64,000 nt of DNA from positions 13,871,660 through 13,935,659 of the forward strand of contig OZ018414.1 of NCBI GenBank assembly GCA_963969595.1. Reading direction: 5' to 3'. Origin of the DNA: Neckera pumila. Lineage: Eukaryota > Streptophyta > Bryopsida > Hypnales > Neckeraceae. The position numbers were made by a program, and so were the translations under genes. Within the stretch, counting starts at the first letter, position 1; every line of letters starts with the position of its first letter. Under the pieces are notes generated by a model. It searched no databases. It saw nothing but the letters and a program-made list of their open reading frames with translations, and was not told the origin of the DNA. Positions 1 through 10,656 of this stretch are shown one piece after another.

Positions 1-372
1 AAGTACAAGCACCTCCTTTGCTCAAAATTACGCATTGTGTACAAACTCGAAAGAAATTTATGTAATCGCATCCACAAAGTATTACAGGGTCCTCCCTTCT
101 CCAGGAAGAGGCGACAAACAAGTATCTGCTGTACAGAATAGGTTTGCAGAAGCAGCAGTGGTGTTCCCAGCTCTGATGCTAGTCCAAAATACAAAAAATA
201 AAAGTGAAATGGGGTTTAAAAAATTTCAACCTTCAGAAAGAACCATGAAATCCTCGAATTTCAGTAACTTCACTCCATGCAACAGCTGGGAGACCCAATG
301 TCAAAGACCCGTGTCCGATAAGTACACTAGATCTCAAGGTAGATCTCAAGTTAAAGTTTACTGCTGTTAGGC
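1..372 (-). other. Region downstream of PLD (3' UTR and flank)
   Basis: This is the DNA after the PLD stop codon (TAG at 375-373) to the window edge. It presumably contains the 3' untranslated region. I see no clear polyadenylation motif and no second gene. The short open frame on the plus strand here starts with TTG and has no recognisable domain. Confidence 0.4.
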
Positions 373-3300
373 CTAAGTAGTCAAAATTTCAGGGAGAGCG
401 TAGGAGGTGGCGCCAACCACCTTGGCCTTGGTGTCGGGGATTAAATGGTGCTGGGGATTCTCTGACACGGAACCATCACGACCAACAATGTAAGGGTAGG
501 CCAAGAGATGACCCGGAAGATCCACCACCTCTTCTTGCGAAAACATTCCCCAAAGCTCGTCCGCTCGCTGGTTCACCGTACGAATGCACTCCACACTCCA
601 TGGTGCCAGGAAATTGTTATGGAGAAAGCCAAGATGCTCGAACCACAATGCCATTCGGAAGCCATGGATCTGGCCCTTTGCGGGGCTGCGGGTTGCGAGG
701 TGGAAAGGCTGGTATGCTCCCATGGCGATTTCAGAGTCACGGGCACCGTTCAAGGACCTCTCGTTGATGTTGGCCGAACCCACTATTATGAACTCATCGT
801 CAACTGCATACAGATGCGTAAAATCATCATAGATGCAAACAGATCCCTGGAGAGCACATGAACTGATACTTCTTCGAGGGTATAATATATGGAAAGATCG
901 TATTCCAGGGATTAATCCAGAGCAGCCACCGAAATAACAACTTCAAATAGTTTGAAATTCAATTCCAAAGTACTAACCGAAATATTGACCGAGATTCAAG
1001 AAGTGTGAACTTACCTATCATCATCTTGGAGTGCACATAAATCATGAAGCGTCGGTTCTCCTGGGCAGATTTATAATATGGGTCTTCGGTTGTCTTGGTT
1101 GGTACAAACTCATCCGCCAACCGTATTTCGCGGTTACCTAAGCAGAAAACCGTAAGATAGTCCCTGGGGTGCTGGTCCGTTATCCTCTTCGAACTCAAGG
1201 CAATTGCAATCTCTTTGTACATCATCTGAAATGTCTTCCTCTGCCAGTCGAGAATTGCTTGGACGGATTGACTTTCAGGAATGCCTTCTGGATACACAGG
1301 TATCACAATGTAAACTGTAAAGCGTTCCCCAGCTTCGATTTTGCTCACAATCTTGCGAACGAGCTCCATGGGGATAAGGTTGTAAGCCCCCGCCTGCTGG
1401 TTGGATTCCCAACCAAAACTGCTGCCCAAAAAGTACTGATTCTCTATATAAATAAAATTCCTTGCACGCCTGATGGCATTGATGTAAGCGTGCTGGATAC
1501 TGCGGTCAATCGTGTTATCTTTACCACTTATCAAACCCTGGTTAGCAGCATCCTCAGGAGACTCTGGAAAGCCAGAAGCAGCTCCTGCATACGTCCAACA
1601 CATCAAATAGGAGTTACAGAGCATCAAATTCTCAACACTTCAAAATAGACAAAAATATACAACAAAACATTTCAACTCTGCTAGTTACGGAATACAAGGG
1701 TACCACAAGCTCTCGCAGTGAGAAATCTACAATGAGACATTGAATAGTCATCCAAGGCACGAAAAGAGGCTCTGATTAAACGATTCAGACATATTAGGAA
1801 AATTACAACTAAAATTAAAAGAATGCATTCACATTCATGCCATTTTGAATTTCGTTGCACATCGCCAATCCCGAATATTAGAAAAAGGCCAAAATCTGGT
1901 AAAAAGAGTGTGGCCAAAACAATTATACCCGCATCAATGGAGCGAAACACCTGCACATTCCAAGTCTCCGGATCTTCCTCACTGGTGACCTCAGTTGGAA
2001 TAAGACCGAGTTCTTTGACGGGCAAAAGAGCAGCTTCTCGGGCCCTTCCAGCTTGCTTTCTCCATCTTTGTTCAAAGTTGTAGAGGACATCCCAAGCAAC
2101 GGGACCTTCCAATCTAGAGTGGATATCGTGCCATGGCTCACGAGGTCCACCACATTCAACAGACCCACCCACGAAGACCTGATGGAAGTCCGCATTGTGC
2201 GTCGTGGCGAGAGTACGAAACAGAGAATGGTATTGAGTGTCGTAGCGGCCGTCGCATAGGTCCAGCCCTCCCACGAAGCTGACAATCCTTCGTCCATGTG
2301 CATTGCTAGGTACAGGGGCATCTACAATCACCGATTTCTGATGGTGCGTGAAAAGACCCCCAATTTGGGCTGACTGTAACAGAGTCAAGCTGCTGTCCGC
2401 GTTCCTTGGACAGAGGAAACAATTCACATTGGAACCTTTGAAGAAGAGAGCCGTTTCTTCATCATGGGTGGACATAACACCCACCTGGCGCAGCCAAAAA
2501 GACGATCTATCATCCCAGACCATCACGTTCACTCGCACTCCCTGATCAGCCTTCCGCTTCAGAAGCTCCCCCAAAGTCAGGTCGTCCCAACCTGGCACTT
2601 CCCTATTAGGATCACGAACAAGTTTGATTTCGGTGTAGACTGACCAGCCAGTGATGTAGATCAGGTGCCGTGCGTTATAAATCGATTCGAATATATCTTC
2701 CCAACAACGGTTTGGCTGATAGACCTGATCGTTGGCCAGGTAAATAGGAGGCAGGAAGTTGTCAGCCACGTGAGCATCCTGGTACAAGGTTACCCGGCAA
2801 CCTTTTCTTTGGGGAAAATAGCAGAACGGAATACCTTCATTCCGTGAGTCTAAAACACCTCTCCCCCAAAGCGGGTCACGCGTCGCCTCAAAAAACTGTA
2901 AGGAAAACCGTATTCTTGCAGCCGTGGTCTCTTTAGTATGGTCATTGATGACCGGATATGAATCGTCAATCCTGTGTCCTGCTTGAACAAATAATTTGTC
3001 AGCGAGCAAGCCAAAAAAGTTCTAGAATAGTAGATGGAGAGACAATGAGAATACACAGATCACTAGAGCTTCCAACAACAAATAATACAGTAACAATAGC
3101 AGAATACTGAACATACGTCAACGGAAGCAATGTAATAATTCCTCAAATTCGTGCTAGTCATTGTAACAATCAGTTCACTGCATCCTAGGCGGTCAGGTAA
3201 CATCCACATACGCAAACTTAGCGAGCTTCAAAGGGAACATGGGAAGCAAGAAGTAAAGACTGCCTGCCTGAGAGAAGATCAACCACTGGAACTCTTGCTC

Positions 3301-4095
3301 GGCCAACCACGGTTGTACCCACGATGGCAGCGTCCTTGATGGAAACTACCACTTGCGACACCGTATGTGCGCAGTATATGCGAAATGTCTCGTTCCAAAC
3401 TACTTCTTTGGGTTCATTTTGCAAAATACGAGTACGACCAACTCTAGTCTCCCCAAGATCCACGGTGGCATAGTATTGACTCGGTCCTTTTCCCCTCTTC
3501 AGTACTTCTTCTGAGGTCTCCACGAGCTGCCAGTATATTTATCTCAACTATTTTAGTACAAGTAATCAGGTGTACGACAGGGTTAGCTCTTTTGATCACA
3601 AAATAAATTGCTAGTAATCCTCATGCCATGTCTGCTCAAGCCGAATACAATCAAGAAGTGAAATTCGAGCAGCAACAGGACTAAGAGGACAAGGATCGCA
3701 AACCATGTGGCCTCATCACTAAAACCTTGCAAACTCTCGATCATTATCACGCAGAAATGGCTTAACAGAGTAGAAATGATTTGATCTCTAACATAATATC
3801 ACCATGAGAATGGTAAGTGGACACAAGAGCGAGAATGTGATGAAGTAACGTAATAAGAGAGGTCTAAGAATAATCCAAAAACAACTGGGACTTTCCGACT
3901 CCTTGTTGGAGGAGTAATGCAAATACTGGCAGTAGTCTCCAATTCTAACGCCACTACGAGATTCAAGATTACAGCGTAGAATCTTACCTTTCTGAAAAAC
4001 GAAGGAGCTTTCCCCGACTTGCGTTCCTCGTTCACGAGATGATGAGCATCATGGATTGTGACGAGCAGAGTCCCATGTAGCAAGTATGTCGCCAT
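373..4095 (-). CDS. PLD: Phospholipase D, alpha class
   Basis: Hydrolyses membrane phospholipids such as phosphatidylcholine to phosphatidic acid, a lipid signal in plants. I assembled five coding exons on the minus strand: 4095-3988, 3526-3268, 2978-1929, 1584-1015 and 803-373, all phases closing, giving 805 aa, the usual size of plant PLD-alpha. Residues 1 to about 125 form the N-terminal C2 (calcium and lipid binding) domain. Two HxKxxxxD catalytic motifs are intact: HQKSVIVD at about 335-342 and HSKMMIVD at 657-664, the second split by the last intron. The conserved [10 protein letters not shown] block lies before HKD2, and the C-terminus ends PEILTT, as in the alpha class. The start is the ATG at 4095, followed directly by the C2 strand [13 protein letters not shown]. 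Introns 1, 3 and 4 are GT-AG. Intron 2 seems to use a GC donor after 3268. Family assignment is very secure; the intron 2 borders are less so. Confidence 0.93.
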
Positions 4096-5412
4096 GGTGC
4101 CTCCCAAACACTCGACAGTATCTGCTTTTCAAACCGCTGTGTTGAACACATGCAAAAGACAAACCATAGTTGGTGATTCTGGAACATTGGCTCAAACATC
4201 TAAAATTTTACAAAAAATCTTAAATCTTCAAAGATACATCCTAGGTTGACGCCATCAATATCCGAACCTTCACAACTTCTAAGGATTCAAAAATAACTCG
4301 TTACCGTAGCAACTAAGCACTTACAGCACAATTCATCCAAAATTTGAAAAATTGAAACATGGAGATATACTTCAAAATCCGCTCGCAACAGCGGCAACAC
4401 TGCAAGTAAAACATAAGCAGCAGAACTCGAATGAAAAGCTTCGCACAAGATTATTACTGTACTCGGTTCAGAATGCCTATTCCAAGACGCAGTTCCTATA
4501 GTACAAACATTCCGAACCTATTCTAATAAACCTCACATCACATCAGAAAGCAGACGCAAACAGCATTTGCTGTCAACGGCAACCTTCCAACAAAGCATGC
4601 AGATCCCCTGGCTTCCAAGAACGCAATGCAGCACTCGAACCCGGGGTTCCAGCACTCCAACCAAGGTTTCACCGACATCAAGAACCAACCAGGCTAACTT
4701 CAATCGCATAGCCCGCTCAGCCACTCAGAGCTTCTCTCCTACTACATACTTAAAACAACTTTAAGTAACTTAAGCAGCAACGTTAAGAGCACAGAGCAAG
4801 TCCTTAGAGTCAAAGACAAACAGAACAGAAAGCTCAACGTGATGATTCATTCAGGCCCGGCCGTCGTCAGAGTCTCTTGCTATAAATCAAATCAAATGTC
4901 ACAGTAACACATTAATTAACTTAACAAGAAGCAACGCCATAGCCAGATCCAGAACAAGGACCACGATGCTTTGCTTACCTTACCCCCGGAATCGCCCGAG
5001 ACAGCACCGTTTCGGCACAGCCTTGGTTCAAATTGGAAAGGCGAGAACAAAGAGGCGAGCAGAGCAGAGGCGGAGCGTTGGAAATATCAATGTGCTGCAG
5101 ATGTCGGACCGAAGTGGCGATGACGGGCCCGGGATTCGTGCGAAAAAGAAGGTTCCGGGCTTCCGGCAAACGGGGAAGGCTTGCCAGGGGGCCAGCCAAG
5201 TGCAGGCGTTGTGGCAGCGGGAGCTTGAATCGGGAAAAAGACGCGTTCACACGGAGGTCACCGACGGCACAGGGCAGCCGTGTCACTCGTTAAGAGGGTC
5301 CGTGCAATCAATTAATGTACCAGGCTTTTTTCCTCCGTTTCGTTTCTGGGAAGGATACCGCTATTGCGAAGGTCCTTTCAGTCAGCTGAGTTTGAAAGAA
5401 ATATATATCTTT
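4096..5412 (-). promoter_or_regulatory. Leader and probable promoter of the PLD gene
   Basis: The DNA upstream of the PLD start codon becomes clearly GC-richer between about 4980 and 5300, unlike the AT-rich surroundings, as expected for an untranslated leader exon. On the minus strand a good splice donor (GGGG then GTAAGG) lies near 4980 and a possible acceptor (AAAAGCAG) near 4125, so an intron in the 5' leader is likely. A TATA-like GATATATATTTC sits at about 5396-5410, which would place transcription start near 5370. All of this is inferred from sequence; open frames in this block on both strands match nothing I know. Confidence 0.4.
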
Positions 5413-7216
5413 TACACCGTGGTCGGTCAGAGGTAAGTTAACCGGCTGTGAAATCGCCCTTCCTTGCCTTGTACGAATGCTCACTGCACGAACATCTTCT
5501 AAGGTATGTGCACCCTGTAATTGTCAGTGCCCAAAGTATGACTTACTACCAAACCAAAAAATGACTTGAAAATGTAGTCATAGATGATACAAAGATCTAC
5601 ACAATTGGAAAGAATTTAGTGTTCGTATTTGAAACAACTGCAAACAATTCACTGAAATTGGGTAACTTATTCATACGATGTCCAAATCATGCATGCTAAC
5701 AGGAGTTCTTCATAATCAATGTTTCATGGTTATCAAAGTTTGTGGAAAATCGTATTCTTGATTACTAAGTTATGTGAGTTTTTCTAAGAATATGAAGAGA
5801 TATAAACCAGTTTGTTTTGTCAAATTTGAATTTTAGATTCTAGTTAGTAAGATCCATGCACTACTAATGTAAATTTGTTAACAGCATTATATTGTTGAAG
5901 GAAGATGCTTGTTCTTTAGTAAAATTAGAGTACTACCACAATTACATTGTCGTAACTGAAGAAAATTATTTTACAAGCCATCAAAGTCAATCATCCAATA
6001 TATATGGGATGTAAATTGTTGTCTAACTGAGTTTTGGGCAACCTAATTTAAATTTTTGGAAGATTGAAGACTAAAGTGAAGATATAACATTGAGTTCAAG
6101 AGATTGAATTATACAAAATAGAGTTGACAAATAATGAAAATTTAGAAACATACATTGTTTGTCTTCATTAAAAAATTTACAAATTATGTACAAAAGAGAC
6201 AATGTTCACTTTTAGGTAATAAGTACAATTCTAAAACATGACACAGATTTGTAGACTACCCACACGCTTTCTCCATCATAATCCATCTTCATGATAGTAT
6301 AACACCTTGGCTTTAATGCTTTTCTTTCTTGTTCTCCATGCTAGATGAATCTACTCTCCCATGACCCCTTTTAGCAAGGTATCGTTTTAATTTTAAGGCG
6401 TTTTTAATCGATAAAACACCATCCATAAGTGTTGCATCATCACTATCATAAGGATCAGAGTTGTTGGTTTTTCTATCTGAATCACTGGATGAAGCTACCG
6501 TTTTCGTAGAAGTAGATAATATATGTGTTGCAAGATGGTTTTCTAAGTCTTCCATAGCTTCCGCTTGTTCACTGTGTTGAGTCATTTTTTAAAAGTAAAG
6601 ATATCTACTAAAAATGATGAAGGAAAAGGCACTGTACAAAATATATGTGTATATGTGTGAATGTATATATGTAAATATATATATTGAATTAGAACTTTTG
6701 ATGCTATAGAATGATTTAAAAGAGTTGAGACACAATTTTATATATAGTTTTGGCATCAATCTTTTATTTTATTTTGCTCTATGTTTTTATTTTAGAAAAT
6801 TTATCATTTAATTGTATTCTCTTTTATTTTTGCTCTTCTACTTTGTTGAGATATACTTTTAGAACCACATCCATTTTACTTTAAATTTGAAAATATTGAA
6901 TGGACTATGATATTTGCAATTCAAAAAAACCTAAACCATATGAATTTTCACTTATGAATTATATGTTACTAAAAACAGAATTGAATTAAATGAGGGCATT
7001 ACGCAATTATATCCATTATATAATTGTGCATCACACAAGTAAAGCCAGCATAACAGAAGGTTAATCCGGCCAAACAAACACACCTCCGTCATGACCTCCT
7101 GCCATCTGATTGGGTCCCTGAAGTTGAGCAATTGTCCCCCTCTACTCTGTGACAATCTGTGACAAAAGACTAAACTTTAAATTTCTTTTTTCTTTTTCAA
7201 AGATTATACTTTTGTC
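5413..7216. other. AT-rich intergenic DNA
   Basis: Low-GC DNA between the PLD promoter and the first TIR element. The only item of note is a short open frame at 6585-6313, entered separately. No repeat or RNA gene was recognised. Confidence 0.5.
6313..6585 (-). CDS. Possible small ORF, acidic and Ser/Asp-rich, unknown
   Basis: A 90-codon frame starts with a real ATG and ends in a stop. The predicted peptide is hydrophilic, with an acidic, Ser/Asp-rich middle (SSSDSDRKTNNSDPYDSDD) and a Lys-rich C-terminus ending ENKKEKH. I do not recognise it. There is no neighbouring exon or matching promoter that I can support. It could be a single-exon remnant, part of a degraded transposon gene, or chance. 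I list it only because its codon composition looks less random than the surrounding AT-rich frames. Confidence 0.2.
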   Translation of the reverse strand: MTQHSEQAEAMEDLENHLATHILSTSTKTVASSSDSDRKTNNSDPYDSDDATLMDGVLSIKNALKLKRYLAKRGHGRVDSSSMENKKEKH

Positions 7217-7475
7217 TAAGGTAGAACCACCCATTCCCAACCAGTGACCCATTCCTGACCTATAGGTGCACGTATTTTTTATCAAGCTTAGAATCCGGAG
7301 CACTTTTTGCTTCCCAAAATTCATAGTAATTTCAGTTCAAGCGATAAAATTACCAAATTTTTTGCAATCATTGTCATTTCTATCGATGTACCTCTAAAAA
7401 ATATTTGTTTTTCCTTCACTACTCTAGATCTTGTTGGAATTCCTTCTTTGGTCGGCTATGGGTGGCTCTGCCTTA
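7217..7475. mobile_element. TA-flanked TIR element (TAAGGTA family)
   Basis: A short non-coding element of about 259 bp, counting its flanking TA. The left end reads TAAGGTAGAACCACCCAT and the right end is the inverted complement of TAAGGCAGAGCCACCCAT, an 18-bp terminal inverted repeat with two mismatches. Flanking TA suggests a Tc1/mariner-like insertion. Its interior (about 7310-7440) resembles 61995-62130, in another member of the family. Confidence 0.65.
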
Positions 7476-8575
7476 TATTGAAAGCTTTTTATCATAGTAT
7501 TTTTGGACTAGTGGTGAGAAAGTTATGGACACTGACTCTTGTTTTTTGGTTAATCTAAGCATCTCTCAAAAAAATTGTTAGACAAGGTTAAGTTTGCTTG
7601 CTAGAACAATCTTATTGTTGCAATTAGTGTGTTTCAATTCCATCTTAGTTAATTTTGTATTGGTGGTTTAGTTTAACACAAACAAAAAATACATTTTTCC
7701 TCTAGCAAAAAATATCAAAATTTTGTAAATCAATTAAACAAATGGATAAATTTAGTTTGATATCCAAATTCAACTTTTAGGTTCTTGCCGTGACTATATT
7801 GAATGCAAAAAATAAAATAACCAATTGAGAAATTTTCACACTAATTTCCATTGCAACTTGTACTACTTGAAGAAGTTTCAAATTATTTGGATTGTTCTTG
7901 TTATTTTTACTTCTTTTTTTTTACATTTTCCAGAAAAAAATGATAATAATTACAATCTTTCAAAAAACAAAGTAAAACTTCTTCTAATTAGACTATATAG
8001 TTTATAGTCAAGTTTATAGTATTAGTTTAATAAATACATAGGATTGATATTCAAATACAATCTAATAGGCTAAATTTGGCCACATCAATAAACAAAATTG
8101 AGTACAAACTTGAACCATTTTCTTTCAAACAACCATACTATAAGTATCAATGGAAAAAGTCCCAAAGTAGATATATTAAAGTTCTAGTGTGTGACATACT
8201 ATACTATACAATACTATAGAAGTTTGAAGAAAAAATTTGTTGTGATTTGAAAGAAAATTATCTTCACAATTAGCCATGTCTTGAATTTGGTTTTGTACAC
8301 CATGATTTGGATTTACTTTATCTTTTGTCAAATTATTCTTAGAAACCCAAAAAAAGTTTTTGTATCTTGGCATGTTGGTATACATCATTTCAAATTGTTG
8401 TATACAAAAATTGAAAGAAGTTGACATTTATAGAGTTTAAAATATCAAAAACTTGACAAACATGCAAATGATGTTGATTCTTACAATATTTGAATTGTTT
8501 TTGGAATTGAAAGCATAGGATAGCATTAGCCATTGTAGAGAGAGTATAGGTTGCAACATGGACCATTGTTACATC

Positions 8576-9214
8576 TTAACCCCTAAATGCCTAAGGCACC
8601 TAATTTGGATGTCAACAATACTATGAAGTTAAAAGCTAACCAAATTTCTATTTTTAGTAGTTCATATTTTTGAAGTTTAGTTTTAGCATTAAAATTTTGA
8701 TTTTGAAAATGATTGATTATGATTTCTCTGTTCAAGATTTTATGCAGGGGGGTCCATTGCAATCTTGACTTTCTGTAGTGTTGAAAGCATTTGGAAACGA
8801 GCCTCAAATACACTAGATCTTAGAGAAAAATCACATTAGAAATTCATTTAAAAAAAATTGTAGAGTAGGTTTTGAGAAGTTGTAAACTGATTATAGTTAT
8901 GTATGTTAGGTCTTTTAACCTCATATTTTTTTGGTGACCAACTTTTTAGATTTGACATGTGAAAAGAAGGTTGAAAGACTTCAAATGACTTTTGCAATTT
9001 TAACACACTCATGATCAAACATTATAGTCTTTCAATCCATACGTAATATTGTTCTGTTTTCTTTTCCTATGTGATCTCTAACTTGTTTAGTTTAAATTTG
9101 TATGGTTACAATTCAAAGAACATTCATACAACTTATCAAAATGTTGGCTTTTTGTTCAATTTAGAGCAAATTCCTAGAAGCTCAAAAAAGGCCTTGGGGG
9201 CATTTAGAGGTTAA
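8576..9214. mobile_element. TTAA-flanked TIR element in left palindrome arm
   Basis: This 639-bp segment is bounded by TTAA on both sides (8576-8579 and 9211-9214). Its left end reads TTAACCCCTAAATGCC and its right end is the inverted complement of TTAACCTCTAAATGCC, so there is a terminal inverted repeat of about 16 bp. The other palindrome arm lacks the segment and has a single TTAA at 9611-9614 in the same context, which supports insertion with TTAA duplication. The ends resemble those of the larger 0.9-kb TTAA family in this window. The interior is AT-rich and non-coding. Confidence 0.75.
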
Positions 9215-9682
9215 TCATTTAAAATATTTGTTGAATAGGACAATGTGTTTAATTTGTATTTTGTAATGCAATATAATGCATTTTTTAGGTTTGATCTTTT
9301 TGTCTTGCTTTTTGTACAAAGATTTATGATGCACATAATTGATGCAACTAATACCAAAAAATAAAATTGTCATTTTCAATATCATCAAATATTTGAAAAT
9401 TGTCAAAAATTATACTAACTTTCATAAAATTGACAATTTTTTGATGATATTGAAAATGATAATTTAGTTTTTTTGTATTAGTTGGATCAAATATGTGCAT
9501 CATAAATTATAGTCTTTGTACAAAACAATTGAATTTAAAATGCATTATACGGCTATAAAATATAAATTAAAGGCATTGTCCTATTCAACAAGTATTTTAA
9601 ATGCAAGGATTTAAGATGTAACAATGGTCCATGTTGCAACCTGAACTCTTTTTACAATGGCTAATGCTGTTCTTTGCTCTTA

Positions 9683-10246
9683 GGGCCGCTTTACACCAAG
9701 AAGCTGGGCCAATTCTCCTTCAAGCCAATTGCACAAAATTTCAGTCCCTTTTCGGCTGGAGGCCGGCCTCAACTATCCATTAGAATAAGATTAGAACAGG
9801 GATCAATTCTCCCATATGTAAAGGCCTTAAGGCCAAGAAGCCAGCCGATTCAATAAAACCTACAAAAAAAAGAGAGAGGGGCTGAAATTTTCAGGGCCGC
9901 TTTACACCTAGAAGTCGGTCCAATTCCCCATGAGGCCGATTGCACAAAATCCAACGGTAATGATTTGTTGAAAAAAATAATTTTTTATAAAAAAGATTTT
10001 TTTAATTGAAATCTGACATTGGCCCCAAGGCCAAAAATTGGCCTCCCATTTCTGGTGCACCCAATTCAGCGAGCTTGGGCCATGTCAGATCATGTCTTTT
10101 TTGAATAAAAAATTCAATCCACCAAATTGGCCAGGCCTCTTGGTGTAAAGGGGTTGGGGCCGATTTCAGCCTTTTGTCCAATTAGAAGTCATAATTCTTA
10201 GCTTCTGACACAAAAATTGGCCCGACCTCTTGGTATAAAGCAGCCC
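9683..10246. mobile_element. TIR element, Tourist/Harbinger-like, with a nested relative
   Basis: The element starts GGGCCGCTTTACACCAAGAA and ends with the inverted complement of GGGCTGCTTTATACCAAGAG, an inverted repeat of about 30 bp. It interrupts the right palindrome arm, which defines both borders. The flanking bases TTA and TCA would suit a 3-bp duplication of the PIF/Harbinger type, with one change. Similar ends occur inside it: near 9894 in the same orientation and near 10130-10154 inverted. A related element therefore seems nested within. It is GC-richer than its surroundings and non-coding. Confidence 0.65.
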
Positions 10247-10656
10247 TCAAATCCAACAACAATTCAAATATTGTTAGAATCAACATCATTTGCATGTTTG
10301 TCAAATTTTTGATATTTTAAATTCTATAAATGTCAACTTCCTTCAATTTTTGTATACAACAATTTAAAATGATGTATACCAACATGCCAAGGCACAAAAA
10401 GTCAACAAAAGATAAAGTGAATTCAAATCATGGTGTACAAAATCAAATTTAGATATGGCTAATTGTGAATTTAATTTTGTTTCAAATCACGACTAATTTT
10501 TTTTTATCAAAGTTCTATAGTAATGCGTAGTACAATTTGTCACACACTAAATCTTTCGTGTATCTACTTTTGGAACTTTGTCCATTGATGCTTATAGTAT
10601 GGTTGCTTGTATGAAAATGGTTCAAATTTGTACTTAGTTTTGTTTATCACTATAAA

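Larger units (their letters stand above)
8086..10656. repeat. Large interrupted palindrome (foldback repeat)
   Basis: The left arm (about 8086-9410) and right arm (about 9420-10656) are inverted copies of each other. For example, 9422-9610 is the near complement of 9410-9220, 9611-9680 pairs with 8582-8511, and 10250-10656 pairs with 8500-8088. Two insertions interrupt the pairing: a TTAA-flanked element in the left arm (8576-9214) and a TIR element in the right arm (9683-10246). The centre at about 9410-9425 is a short spacer. No coding sequence is visible in the arms. It may be a foldback transposon or an inverted duplication; I cannot identify the outer boundary sequences. Confidence 0.8.

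Noticed and set aside
508..2847. Several open frames on the plus strand of 60-160 codons
   Set aside because: They lie opposite the PLD exons and are antisense shadows of a conserved coding sequence.
3218..3267. PLD exon 2 read straight on to its stop at 3218
   Set aside because: The added residues do not match the family, and the alignment of C2 end to catalytic region is exact only with the GC donor.
4966..5436. A 156-codon frame on the plus strand and overlapping frames on both strands
   Set aside because: It sits in the GC-rich leader of the PLD gene, starts with an ATG followed by no recognisable domain, and composition alone explains the open frames.
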